Source: Planctomycetaceae bacterium (lineage in GTDB: Bacteria > Planctomycetota > Planctomycetia > Pirellulales > Pirellulaceae). From it: a stretch of 64,000 nt of DNA. The position numbers and the translations under genes were made by a program. A model generated the notes under the pieces. It ran no database searches. It was not told the origin of the DNA and worked only from the letters and a program-made list of their open reading frames with translations. Below are positions 41,731 to 50,314 of this stretch, in pieces (positions within the stretch are counted from its first letter, which is position 1; each line of letters starts with the position of its first letter). The stretch covers positions 186,001-250,000 of the forward strand of contig JACKHM010000001.1 in NCBI GenBank assembly GCA_020638995.1. Reading direction: 5' to 3'.

Positions 41731-43008
41731 TCAATCGTAAATCTCAAGGTCGCTTGAGGCATTCTCGCCGATTGTCCAGCGATACATCTTTTGCATTTGT
41801 CGAGCAATCTTTGGCCACGCGTATTTGTTTTCCACGAGCGTGCGCCCGCATCGCCCCATCATTTGTCGTTCTTCAATCGAAACGGTCATGACGCCTCGCA
41901 ATCCGTCGGCGAGAGCTGCGACGGACGCGTCTACCACTGTACCGCAATTGTGCTCTGCGACTTCGGGGAAGTTGCAGCCAGCGGAGATTACCACGGGAAG
42001 CCTTGCGGCCAGCGCCTCAAGGATCGTCAAGCTCAGGCCCTCGGAAACGGATGGCAAGACGAGCGCGTCGGCGTGAATCAGCAAATCACACTTGTCTTGA
42101 CCGAACATTGGCCCCGCGATCGTTACCGATGATTTAAGCGGTTCTGTTTCAGTTTCTTGTTGAATTGTCTGAAGCATTCCGCCGTCAGGGCCAACAAAAA
42201 CCAAGTGCCAGTCACGGTGTTGCTGGCACAAGCTTTTCCATGCGGGAATTAGGTTCGCAATTCCCTTAATGGGATGTAAACGCCCAAGAAACAATATAAT
42301 TTGCTTGTTCGCCGGTATTTTGTACGACGTTAGTAATTCATGTCGCGGTCTCACTGGTACATCGAATTCTCGTGTGTCCACGCCGTTTGGGATGACGACA
42401 ATCGGCCGTTTGATATGTGATCGAATGCCGTCAATCTCGCCTTTCGTCAACGCGTGGATACACGCCGAACGATCCAAGTCCTTATCTTGGAAAAGCACAC
42501 CGGCCAGCCGCTTCTTCCATCGCGAGTGTCGCAACGCCGAATCCATGAAATAGCCGTGCGAAGAAAAAATCACCGGTTTTCCGGCCTGGTGAGCGAAAGT
42601 AGAACTGTAATGCGTCGGCAATACCCAAAGATTGTGGTTGTGAATGACGTCAAAGTCGGAAACGCTTGCGGCAATTCTATGCCGCAGCTTGCGGGAGTAT
42701 TGAAGGCGAAATGCCCAACGGCCAGGTTCTACGACTCGCCTGACTTCTTCAGATGTAGCAAACTCCGAACAGCCTCTTCGTCCGGTGTCCGCGACAAAGA
42801 CCGTCACGTCCGTGCCTTCGTCAACTAAGGCGGATGACAATTTGCCAACCGTGCTGGCGATTCCGCTGGCCGGAGAAGATATTCCGCCAACGACAAACAT
42901 CGAGCGCAGGTTTGATGGCGGCGGATTACGCGGAGCCCGCACGTCACAGGTGATAGGTTGGTAATCTGTCGAGGTCAGTTGAGCTTCGGGCACGGCGAGT
43001 ACTTCCAA
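41731..43008 (-). CDS. Glycosyltransferase family 4
   Basis: This 425-residue GT-B enzyme has a roughly 35-residue N-terminal extension. Motifs: MFVVGGISSPASGIAS, HNHNLWVLPTHY, VIFSSHGYFMDSAL, VVIPNGVDTREFD, ILFLGRLHPIKGI and a donor-binding PSVSEGLSLTILEALAARLPV. These are retaining NDP-sugar-dependent transferase signatures. Eight bases separate it from the upstream CgeB-like gene and 32 from the methyltransferase. Donor and acceptor cannot be predicted from sequence. Confidence 0.9.
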   Translation of the reverse strand: MEVLAVPEAQLTSTDYQPITCDVRAPRNPPPSNLRSMFVVGGISSPASGIASTVGKLSSALVDEGTDVTVFVADTGRRGCSEFATSEEVRRVVEPGRWAFRLQYSRKLRHRIAASVSDFDVIHNHNLWVLPTHYSSTFAHQAGKPVIFSSHGYFMDSALRHSRWKKRLAGVLFQDKDLDRSACIHALTKGEIDGIRSHIKRPIVVIPNGVDTREFDVPVRPRHELLTSYKIPANKQIILFLGRLHPIKGIANLIPAWKSLCQQHRDWHLVFVGPDGGMLQTIQQETETEPLKSSVTIAGPMFGQDKCDLLIHADALVLPSVSEGLSLTILEALAARLPVVISAGCNFPEVAEHNCGTVVDASVAALADGLRGVMTVSIEERQMMGRCGRTLVENKYAWPKIARQMQKMYRWTIGENASSDLEIYD

Positions 43009-43016
43009 ATGGAAAG

Positions 43017-44078
43017 TCAGTTATTGAATTCGTGAATTGCAGCAAGGATTTGGCGGGCGCGGTCAATCGCTTCATGTCCATCCGACTGCACTCGGCGATA
43101 GCTGGCAGCGGCGATTCTTTCGCGGGCTTTTCGTTGACTGATGTAGAATTGGGCTTTCTCCATCATCTCGTCAGGGCTGCGAAAATACTCGCATTCCTTT
43201 CCCTCGGCAAACAATGAATTGAGATCATCCGTGTATTCCGAAAGCATCATTGTCCGAGTAGCCGGTATTTCAAAAGCGCGTCGAGTGTACGTGTCGTTGT
43301 TAATCTTGGAGAGAAACACCAAGCCAATTTTGGCGCGATTCAAAACGTCGTTGTAATCCGAGCCATAGACAGGCGCGACATGACCAAGTTGCTGAGAAAT
43401 TCGATCGTATATTGGCGACTTGTGCCAATTCGATCCGAACAGACCAAGCCGAATTCTACCGTCGTTCAGCAATGCCTCGATATACTTGTCTCGTCCGTCG
43501 TCTTCCCAATGTCCGATGAACGCAACGTCGAACTGCTTATCTTCACTCGATTGATCGTCAACGGGAAAGTGCATCTCACGAATATAGTACGATCGCAACA
43601 AGTCGACCTTTGGACAACCGTGATCTCGATAGTGCTTGATATCGGATTGCCTGTACGCGAAATACTGGTCGTAGTCTGGTATTCCGGCGCGAAGATGACG
43701 CCACGCGTACTTTGGATAATGGTCACTAAAAGCATTATCGTTGTTCATGCCGACAACGATCGTGCCGCGACTGCGAAGTTCGGAGAGAGTTTCAGGAAGT
43801 ACCATCTCGCCGCGAACAAGCAATACTGCGTCGGCGGAAAACGCGGCCGCTCGATCAAGAAGACTTTGGTTAAGACGTTTGACTGCCGGTCCCCAACGGA
43901 ACTTGCGTTGCAAGCGATAAGGGATCGCGAGCAATTTGCTCCGACGAAGCCCATCGTGTTGGTCAAAGAAGACACCTTCTTTGAATTCCGATGCAGCAAC
44001 GCCGAGCTCACGGAATCGATCCACAAGAACCTGGCCATACCAGAAGTATTTCCATGTTTCCGAGACCAATAGTTTCAT
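43017..44078 (-). CDS. CgeB-like glycosyltransferase 1
   Basis: ATG 44078, 353 residues. N-terminal MKLLVSETWKYFWYGQ opening, then AVLLVRGEMVLPETLSEL, GMNNDNAFS, YFAYRQSDIKHYRDHG, FDVAFIGHWEDDGRDKYIEAL, and the C-terminal Glycos_trans_1_3-type pattern (AKIGLVFLSKIN, TRRAFEIPATRTMMLSEYTDDLNSLF). This fits the CgeB / spore-maturation family used in polysaccharide gene clusters. The enzymatic donor is not known for most members. A second, more distant CgeB-like gene is at 45984. It lies 21 bp from the upstream GT4 gene. Confidence 0.82.
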   Translation of the reverse strand: MKLLVSETWKYFWYGQVLVDRFRELGVAASEFKEGVFFDQHDGLRRSKLLAIPYRLQRKFRWGPAVKRLNQSLLDRAAAFSADAVLLVRGEMVLPETLSELRSRGTIVVGMNNDNAFSDHYPKYAWRHLRAGIPDYDQYFAYRQSDIKHYRDHGCPKVDLLRSYYIREMHFPVDDQSSEDKQFDVAFIGHWEDDGRDKYIEALLNDGRIRLGLFGSNWHKSPIYDRISQQLGHVAPVYGSDYNDVLNRAKIGLVFLSKINNDTYTRRAFEIPATRTMMLSEYTDDLNSLFAEGKECEYFRSPDEMMEKAQFYISQRKARERIAAASYRRVQSDGHEAIDRARQILAAIHEFNN

Positions 44079-44099
44079 CGCGATTTCCACAAATGCAGG

Positions 44100-45170
44100 T
44101 TAAGCTGCGACTTCCTGAAGATACGTTCGCCAGCGATTGGCCCATTGCTGAGCGGAATACGGTGATGCCATTTCTTGGCTTCGTTTTCCCATGGCGGGAA
44201 GGCTGTCGTACTGCGAGTGCATCCATCGAAGCGCGCCAGCCAATTCCGCGGCGTCGTTGTTGGAAACAATCTGCCCGTTGTAACACGGGCGAACAAGCTC
44301 GACTGCCGAACCGCATGCGTTACTGCAAATTACGGGAAGTCCAGCAGCGCACGCCTCCGATACGACCAACGGCCATGCATCCCGCCGACTCGGGAGAACG
44401 AAAACTCCGTGCGAACTAAAAAACCGGGGAAGATCTTCCGGCTGCACGAAGCCATGTGACGTTACGCCTTCGATTCCATTGCTCTGTTCCTCGAGTTCGC
44501 CTTTTCCACACAACGACAACTCCCACGGATTCGCAACTTGCCGGCGGTATTGTTGATAGGCGTCAAGCAAGATATCCACGCCCTTCGTGCGGTTGATCCG
44601 TCCGACAAATAAAAACTTACGCGGCCATTCAGAGTTTTGTGTTTCGCGTTCCGCGTACGATGGTGCCAATCGCTGGAAATCAATGCCGTACAAACCGCGG
44701 CGAATCTTTGTCTCCGGAATTCGAAAGTATCTGGCGAGTTGCCAGCCGCGCTCACCGGGAACGATCACCATATCCATACGATTCAGAAATCGCCGAAGAA
44801 CGAATCGCCCGATTCTTTGTCGGAGGCTGCTTTCGAAAGGGTTGTCGCTCGCCAGCACGATTCGACAGTTTGAGAAATCTTTCTGAAATGCAAGGCGGCG
44901 GAATCCTGAAAAGGACCATCCCGGCATGCAAATAACATCCGGCTTAAACTCGTTGGCGATATTTTCGATACAGCGCCCGTGAAACTGTTCCGGATCAAGA
45001 TATCTGATCGGCAGATCGTCAAACCCATCGATGCAATACGAGTTGTTGGCCAACAGACTTCCGGGTTTGCCGGCAACGATCAACAACTCGATCTCAGGGT
45101 CGGCAAGCAGCTCCCGCCAACACGCGGCCATGTAACCATTCACCTCGGTCCAACCAATCAGCAATTTCAT
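44100..45170 (-). CDS. Glycosyltransferase family 4
   Basis: ATG 45170 overlaps the stop of the preceding methyltransferase (ATGA), giving 356 residues. The frame extends further, but the overlap and the MKLLIGWTEV start settle it. GT-B motifs: CMPGWSFSGFRRLAF, KFLFVGRINRTKGVDILLDAY, LCGKGELEE, GFVQPEDLPRFFSSHGVF, and PSRRDAWPLVVSEACAAGLPV with the donor Glu pair. Only weak conservation appears in the N-terminal domain, as is usual. Translational coupling to the methyltransferase suggests the two act on the same residue. Confidence 0.9.
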   Translation of the reverse strand: MKLLIGWTEVNGYMAACWRELLADPEIELLIVAGKPGSLLANNSYCIDGFDDLPIRYLDPEQFHGRCIENIANEFKPDVICMPGWSFSGFRRLAFQKDFSNCRIVLASDNPFESSLRQRIGRFVLRRFLNRMDMVIVPGERGWQLARYFRIPETKIRRGLYGIDFQRLAPSYAERETQNSEWPRKFLFVGRINRTKGVDILLDAYQQYRRQVANPWELSLCGKGELEEQSNGIEGVTSHGFVQPEDLPRFFSSHGVFVLPSRRDAWPLVVSEACAAGLPVICSNACGSAVELVRPCYNGQIVSNNDAAELAGALRWMHSQYDSLPAMGKRSQEMASPYSAQQWANRWRTYLQEVAA

Positions 45171-45991
45171 GACTTCTTCTCTCCGACAACCATGAGCATG
45201 TGGCCAAACCAAGATTTTGGCAGGGTCCATCGAAGACAGCGATCGATCGGTCCTCGAAATCTCCTGCGGTCTTCGACCAAACGATAAAGTCGCCGAAACG
45301 GGGATTCTTGCATCGCGGTCATCGGCGTATTGAGATAGGTGTGATGCTTGCAATGAAAGCCGGCATCTTCCAACAGGCTCTCTAGTTCTTCACGCGAATA
45401 GCAATCTTCGAAGAATGGTAAGGCTGACTTTTCTCGGTAGGTTTTGTAACGAATCCGCATTTTTCGATAAGAATTCAGCGCAGGCACTGAGATCAGAATC
45501 ACGCCGTTGGGCCGGAGAACACGCGCCGCCTCGGCGAGAATTTGACTTTGGCCAGACGTGAAGTGTTCAATGACACCGAGAGAAACGTAAACATCAAACG
45601 ACTCATCTTCGAACGGCAGTTCCCGAATATCACCGTGTACAAACGGCGTGTCCGGAAAGATGTCCGTCAGTGAGTTGATTGTCTTTTCCGCATAGTCCAA
45701 TCCCCAGCAATCGTAGCCGCGAGCCCGCAGCGCAAGGACTACTTGCCCAACGCCACAACCGGCTTCGAGCACCTTGGCCCCCTTTTTTACATAGTTTTTG
45801 AAAAGGGTTTCGTAGTCACGGGTGAGCCTTCCTTCCAACGCGTCCTTCCAATAATCCTTGGCTGACGTTCCATCCCATATTTGATCCCAGAATCCGTCAG
45901 TGGGAGCCTTCCAATGGCGCCGCAGACGGAGGAAGCCATTCGGTACAATGGGAATTGAGTCCATCAGTGAGAGATCGATTTGGTCAGGCAC
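45167..45991 (-). CDS. Class I SAM-dependent methyltransferase
   Basis: GTG 45991, 274 residues (ATG 45964 is an alternative). SAM motif I KVLEAGCGVGQVVLALRARG, with the acidic end of strand 2 in CWGLDYAEKTI. FVHGDIRELPFEDESFDVYVSLGVIEHF is a Methyltransf_11-type signature, and RPNGVILISVPAL is motif III. The start overlaps the previous gene by 8 bp and the end overlaps the next GT4 by 4 bp. It is probably a sugar O-methyltransferase, but the acceptor is unknown. Confidence 0.88.
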   Translation of the reverse strand: MPDQIDLSLMDSIPIVPNGFLRLRRHWKAPTDGFWDQIWDGTSAKDYWKDALEGRLTRDYETLFKNYVKKGAKVLEAGCGVGQVVLALRARGYDCWGLDYAEKTINSLTDIFPDTPFVHGDIRELPFEDESFDVYVSLGVIEHFTSGQSQILAEAARVLRPNGVILISVPALNSYRKMRIRYKTYREKSALPFFEDCYSREELESLLEDAGFHCKHHTYLNTPMTAMQESPFRRLYRLVEDRRRFRGPIDRCLRWTLPKSWFGHMLMVVGEKKS

Positions 45992-47228
45992 AACGTCGCT
46001 CCGATCGGTTTGATTTCAAGACGCCAAGCAAGCCCAACACATCGCGAAATCGATGAAGCCAGCGATGCTCGCGCATGGCGCGATGGTAAGCATTCGCCGC
46101 AAGTTGCTCGCGCCGCTGATCGTCGTTCACCAACAACCGCGCGAGTTCGATCATTTCGTCAATGTTGCGGTAACAAAGTATCTCGTTGCCGACATGAAAG
46201 TGTTCCGCCAGATCCGGATTGAACGTCGTTAGATAAGCTCCGCCGGCACCAGGAACTTCGAAGTCGCGTCCTTTGAGGGTCGTCAACGACATCGAATAAC
46301 CGACGCCACCCATCCCCAGGTTCACTTTGCATTGGCCAAAGAACTCGGCCATTTCGCTGAACGGCACCATGCGAGTGCCCCAGCCGGGTCCTCGGACTTC
46401 AACACGTAATCCAGCCCGCCTTAAAGCATCAACGTAATCAGGTCGTAATCCATAGCGAGCACCCACGAAACCGACGTCGTGTTTCTTGGCGCAATCGACT
46501 TTCGGAATTAGGCGTGGGGAAAAACCTTCGCCCATAAAAACGGGTCTCGCACCGACGGCAAGATACCAATCGCAACAGGGACGCGCGCTTGACCAGATCA
46601 AATCGAATTCGGGCGCAATGTCCTTCATGCCCGAATCTTGTCCGTGAAAGGTTCTGCCTGTTTCGAAAACCTGCTTGCAATCCAGCCACTGATTTACTGT
46701 CGGAATGCCAAGTTCCTCGCGAATTCTTTTTGGTATGTCGCGCAAAATGATTTCACCACTGCATGGCATTAGTATCCAATCGATGGGCCGCTTTCGATTC
46801 GTTTCTTTGAGGAACTTAAATAGTGTTTCATTCAATTCCGGTAGTCGTCGCCTTGTGTCGTTGCTTCCCTCGTAAAAACCAAACTTCTCCCAATCAAAAA
46901 TACTCACCGGACCTAGCTGTTCTAACTCATAGGCCATTCCCAAGCCCCAATTGCGAGTGAGACCGACGTATACCGAATGAACCTCACCTTCTGGTCGCGG
47001 TTGTATTGGCAAGCCCTCAAGCCGCTCTTGCATCGCTCGTTGGACGTCGAAGGATGAGTAAGTGTTCGCGGACGACCTGTTGTTGGCTCCGTATCGCTCT
47101 TCGAACATTCGGTATCGCTGCAGAACTTGCGTGCCGCGAAGGTGGGTCCAAAAGCGTCGTATCGGGCCGTAGCCCAATAAATGATTTCGCACTCGTTGAT
47201 TAATCGAAAACTTGCTCAAGCTGCACAT
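45984..47228 (-). CDS. CgeB-like glycosyltransferase 2
   Basis: This 414-residue protein has VYVGLTRNWGLGMAYELEQLGPV near residue 85, then DWILMPCSGEIILRDIPKRI, PTVNQWLDCKQVFE, FDLIWSSARPCCDWYLAVGA, and the C-terminal CgeB-like segment KHDVGFVGARYGLRPDYVDALRRAGL, CKVNLGMGGVG, TTLKGRDFEVPGAGGAYLT and LAEHFHVGNEILCY. It resembles the Glycos_trans_1_3 C-terminal domain. It overlaps both neighbours (13 bp and 8 bp). No function is known beyond probable glycosyl transfer. Confidence 0.8.
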   Translation of the reverse strand: MCSLSKFSINQRVRNHLLGYGPIRRFWTHLRGTQVLQRYRMFEERYGANNRSSANTYSSFDVQRAMQERLEGLPIQPRPEGEVHSVYVGLTRNWGLGMAYELEQLGPVSIFDWEKFGFYEGSNDTRRRLPELNETLFKFLKETNRKRPIDWILMPCSGEIILRDIPKRIREELGIPTVNQWLDCKQVFETGRTFHGQDSGMKDIAPEFDLIWSSARPCCDWYLAVGARPVFMGEGFSPRLIPKVDCAKKHDVGFVGARYGLRPDYVDALRRAGLRVEVRGPGWGTRMVPFSEMAEFFGQCKVNLGMGGVGYSMSLTTLKGRDFEVPGAGGAYLTTFNPDLAEHFHVGNEILCYRNIDEMIELARLLVNDDQRREQLAANAYHRAMREHRWLHRFRDVLGLLGVLKSNRSERRCA

Positions 47229-48214
47229 TCCTTCGCTTCGGAGGGTTGAATGGCATCCGTGTGGTTCGACACGGACGAACGGTTTAGGTTGGTTCGCCAG
47301 TGTTCGGTAAATTCAGACATCGTCGTCGGCGTAACGCCATTTTCGTTCCACCATTGAAACAGCGCGGCGTAAATCTCAAACTGCCGTTTAATATCGATCG
47401 GTGTTTTCCAGTACGGACTCGTGCCGTCACACAACTCGGATGAATGCGTCATCAGGTTTAAGTGTGGAGCAACGGCTTTCGCGTCGTGACAGAGCCGCAG
47501 GAGGTCTGACGTCGAGCCGCGCGGCAAAATTCTCAGCCATCGTTCCGACTGGCTTCTGCCGAGAACTTGTCGCACGACACTCCGTAGATTGGACCACCGA
47601 AGCCGTTCGAGATGTGAATTCTTGAGCACAGTGCACGGGATCTCTAGTAAGCCTGCGGTATCGCGAAGATGAACGTCATTGGCGGTAAGCCAATACGGTT
47701 CCCGCGGGAAGTCAGAATAGTTTGGTGCTCCCGTCGAGGACCAATCGATTCCTGGCGTCACTGAACTGTCAGACGAATACCCCAACCGTTCGAGAATTCG
47801 AGCCTGCGTGGGGCAGAACCCCCAGCGTCCGGCACGATGACTATGGATTGGGCCAAAGTGCTCCGTAAGCGACGACGTGATCCGCTCGAGCTTTTCGGCG
47901 AGAATATCCTGCGGGTAGCTGTTGCCGACCGGATGAGAGAACTGCTTTTCGATTTCGTGATGCGGCTCAATCTCCCATAGATGCGGATGGGCGCCAATTT
48001 CGCAGTTCCCTTTCGATTGAAGATCAAGCAGCGTGTCGATAGAGCCAGGATCTTTGGAGACCCAGTACGTTACGAGATAGGTCGGTCGAATTCCAAATCC
48101 GGTACACAGTTGATGAAATTCTTGTAACGCTGCAATGTTGCGCATGTCGCGACTTTGGCTGTTTGCCCAAACATTATCCGGCTCGACGTCGATCGTCACA
48201 AGTCCCGCAATCAA
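47216..48214 (-). CDS. Polysaccharide deacetylase-like protein
   Basis: This 332-residue protein has a NodB-like fold: TIDVEPDN (residues 7-14) supplies a candidate metal Asp, and CEIGAHPHLWE (near residue 70) has the H-x-H pattern seen in the GHT/HPHxW variant of the family. Then HSHRAGRWGFCP (near residue 124) and SSVTPGIDW follow, with MTHSSELCD near the end. It probably removes N- or O-acetyl groups from polymer or precursor. There is no signal peptide, so it would act in the cytoplasm or on lipid-linked sugars. It overlaps its upstream neighbour by 4 bp and its downstream neighbour by 13 bp. Confidence 0.82.
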   Translation of the reverse strand: MIAGLVTIDVEPDNVWANSQSRDMRNIAALQEFHQLCTGFGIRPTYLVTYWVSKDPGSIDTLLDLQSKGNCEIGAHPHLWEIEPHHEIEKQFSHPVGNSYPQDILAEKLERITSSLTEHFGPIHSHRAGRWGFCPTQARILERLGYSSDSSVTPGIDWSSTGAPNYSDFPREPYWLTANDVHLRDTAGLLEIPCTVLKNSHLERLRWSNLRSVVRQVLGRSQSERWLRILPRGSTSDLLRLCHDAKAVAPHLNLMTHSSELCDGTSPYWKTPIDIKRQFEIYAALFQWWNENGVTPTTMSEFTEHWRTNLNRSSVSNHTDAIQPSEAKECAA

Positions 48215-48942
48215 GCTGCTGCTCCTTTCGAAACAGGCCTAGCCAGGCAGGCAATGATGACTGGGCTACTCATGCGAGTGCCGTACGGAGAGACCGCGTC
48301 TTCAATCTTGATCCGCAGATTGGTGAAAACATTCAGTGCCGCAGCAATCCACGACAATCTCAGTCTCCGTAGCCAGGAGTTGATGACGAGTTGGCGCAGA
48401 TGTAAACCCGTTCCCAATGTTCCGACGACTGGCACCATTTGCGCCACTTCCAACCCATGTTGCTCTAAGATGTATCTCAATCCGTCCTGCGTAAAACGGT
48501 AGTAATCGCCGCCCGACGCCGGATGATGCGTCCAAGTTCCGTGCGTGCTAATAAATAGAGAACCATTCGGCTTCAGCAGACGCTGGATCTGAGCCAAATA
48601 ATCTTGAAATTCGGGAATAAGATAGATGACTTGCGTGGACAATATCAGATCGGCAGAATTGTCTTCGAGAGGAATCTCGTCGCCAGGTGAAACGACGTAA
48701 TCCGCGTGGGGGTTGTCACAAGCATCGACGCCGATGTACTCGCATTCATTGGGGAATAGTGGGCGATAGGGTTTGGCGCCGCATCCGAGATCGACGATCG
48801 TTGATGAGCCATTGACGTTTTCGCGGACACACTTTGCAACTTCATTACGAAGTCCGTGGAGCAGACAATAGTCGACGTCCCACAGCCGCGGTTTAATCCG
48901 CCTGCGCGATTCGAACGTGTCGGCATAAAGTCTACGCAGCAC
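48211..48942 (-). CDS. Class I SAM-dependent methyltransferase
   Basis: This 243-residue protein has SSTIVDLGCGAKPYRPLFP as motif I, YIGVDACDNPHADYV with the ribose-binding acidic residue, IPLEDNSADLILSTQVIYLI, RLLKPNGSLFISTHG, and a family-typical HPASGGDYYRFTQDGL stretch, as in methyltransferases of lipopolysaccharide clusters. It overlaps the preceding GT4 by 11 bp and the next gene by 4 bp. Probably it methylates a sugar hydroxyl or carboxyl. Confidence 0.87.
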   Translation of the reverse strand: MLRRLYADTFESRRRIKPRLWDVDYCLLHGLRNEVAKCVRENVNGSSTIVDLGCGAKPYRPLFPNECEYIGVDACDNPHADYVVSPGDEIPLEDNSADLILSTQVIYLIPEFQDYLAQIQRLLKPNGSLFISTHGTWTHHPASGGDYYRFTQDGLRYILEQHGLEVAQMVPVVGTLGTGLHLRQLVINSWLRRLRLSWIAAALNVFTNLRIKIEDAVSPYGTRMSSPVIIACLARPVSKGAAA

Positions 48943-50113
48943 GGGCCGTCCCTTCCCAATTTTCGTTTACCACCAAAGACAGAATTTCCAGATGCTGCTG
49001 CACCATGCGGATTCGGTCATATTTCGTCTCGACAACGTGCCGAGCGATTTTGGTTATCTCATCATTACGCCGGTCATCTTCGACGAGCGTTTGTGTAGCT
49101 GCCGCCACGCTTGCTACATCGCCAAACGGTGCGAGAAAACCAGTACGACCGTCGACAACAACGTCCCGTACCCCACGCACATTAAAACCAACGACAGGAA
49201 GACCACTCGACATCGCCTCCAAGACGGCTAGCGGCAGCCCTTCGCTTTCGCTCAGTTGCCAGAATATGTCGCACTCGCGCATGATTTCAGCAACATTGGT
49301 TCGTCTTCCGAGAAATTCAGCGCAGTCAAACACACCTAAATCTTGGGCGTACGATTCGAGGTAACCGCGCAATGGTCCATCACCGACAATCCTAAGGCTG
49401 GCTCGCGGAAAACGCTCTCTCAAAGCCGCAAACGCTTCAAGCGAAAGATCGACTCGTTTGACTTGCGCCAACGTGCCGACGACGCAAATCGACGGTGCTT
49501 CAGAACACCGTCGTGATTGAAATGGGAACGCTGAAATGTCGATGCCATTTTCAATAGATTGAAATCGTGAAGATGAGCAGCGGAAATGATTCGCTGCTGC
49601 ATCACGCAGTGGTTCCGATACCGTGATTGCCCGTTTGCCTAAACGATTGAAAGCCCAACATTCTATTTTCCTTCGCAGCATTGCCTTCGTGCCCGACCGA
49701 GTCAGATCGCCATAGCCGTGAATCACATGCACGGCTGGGATCGTTGTTCCTGAGACAGCCGTTACGATGCTCGCCGTGGCATTGTGAATTTGAAGCACAT
49801 CCGGCTTAAATGTTTCGAACACTCTCCTAAGTTGCTGCGCCATCGGCCAAATGCTTCGTGGCCATTTAAACTTGCTCCGACTTGTTATCGACTCGGTGAA
49901 AACCCCCTCCAAACACTCATCCGTGTATTCGTTGTTCTCCACAAGTGAACATATCCCGACACCTCTACCGGCTTCGCAATACCCTCGCGACAGTTCCAGG
50001 ACAACTCGTTCCGCGCCGCCTCGGCGCAGTGAGTGGACGACATGCAAAATGCGATTTGGTTCAGAGGTGTATCTCTGAGAATTTGACGGGCTGTAGACGG
50101 CTTCTGAGTTCAT
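48932..50113 (-). CDS. Glycosyltransferase family 4
   Basis: ATG 50113, 393 residues. RILHVVHSLRRGGAERVVLELSR is the N-terminal loop of the GT4 family. VLQIHNATASIV and VHVIHGYGDLTRSG follow, then SIENGIDISAFPF, VGTLAQVKRVDLSLEAF, RIVGDGPLRGYLE, DIFWQLSESEGLPLAVLEA with the donor Glu pair, and VGFNVRGVRDVVVDG. The 19-bp gap to the preceding 55-aa ORF and the overlap with the next methyltransferase place it in the same transcript. Donor unknown. Confidence 0.9.
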   Translation of the reverse strand: MNSEAVYSPSNSQRYTSEPNRILHVVHSLRRGGAERVVLELSRGYCEAGRGVGICSLVENNEYTDECLEGVFTESITSRSKFKWPRSIWPMAQQLRRVFETFKPDVLQIHNATASIVTAVSGTTIPAVHVIHGYGDLTRSGTKAMLRRKIECWAFNRLGKRAITVSEPLRDAAANHFRCSSSRFQSIENGIDISAFPFQSRRCSEAPSICVVGTLAQVKRVDLSLEAFAALRERFPRASLRIVGDGPLRGYLESYAQDLGVFDCAEFLGRRTNVAEIMRECDIFWQLSESEGLPLAVLEAMSSGLPVVGFNVRGVRDVVVDGRTGFLAPFGDVASVAAATQTLVEDDRRNDEITKIARHVVETKYDRIRMVQQHLEILSLVVNENWEGTARAA

Positions 50114-50132
50114 CTAATTGACCAAGCTCGGC

Positions 50133-50300
50133 TCATGTGTCGCGAAAATCGTCAGCCAGTTTGTTCAGCACTAGCATTGGTTCCGACGGGGCCGCGGAAG
50201 GTACCACCACCACTAGCGCGGTGTCAACGTGGATTAGCGATAGAAGACAAACATTAGGCTTACCAAATGTCTTCGACGTTTGGTAAGCCACGATTCTCAT
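50133..50300 (-). CDS. Small ORF (55 aa) between the Wzy-like and GT4 genes
   Basis: ATG 50300 has a near-perfect Shine-Dalgarno (AAAGGAGG about seven bases upstream). The 55-residue product starts MRIVAYQTSKTFGKPNVCLL, continues LIHVDTALVVVVPSAAPSEP and ends with LADDFRDT. Its centre is moderately hydrophobic but too short and polar to be a clear membrane helix. The gaps are 14 bp to the Wzy-like gene and 19 bp to the GT4. It would be easily missed because the same frame is open upstream to 50681 inside the Wzy-like gene. An 11-bp hairpin lies right after the start (50257-50289). No family is recognised. Confidence 0.6.
   Translation of the reverse strand: MRIVAYQTSKTFGKPNVCLLSLIHVDTALVVVVPSAAPSEPMLVLNKLADDFRDT
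50257..50289 (-). promoter_or_regulatory. Hairpin at the start of the 55-aa ORF
   Basis: GGCTTACCAAA (50257-50267) and its exact complement (50279-50289) with an 11-nt loop. In the minus-strand mRNA the stem begins about codon 4 of the small ORF, where it could slow translation or mark RNA processing between the Wzy-like and GT4 genes. Confidence 0.5.
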
Positions 50301-50314
50301 GTTTGCCTCCTTTG

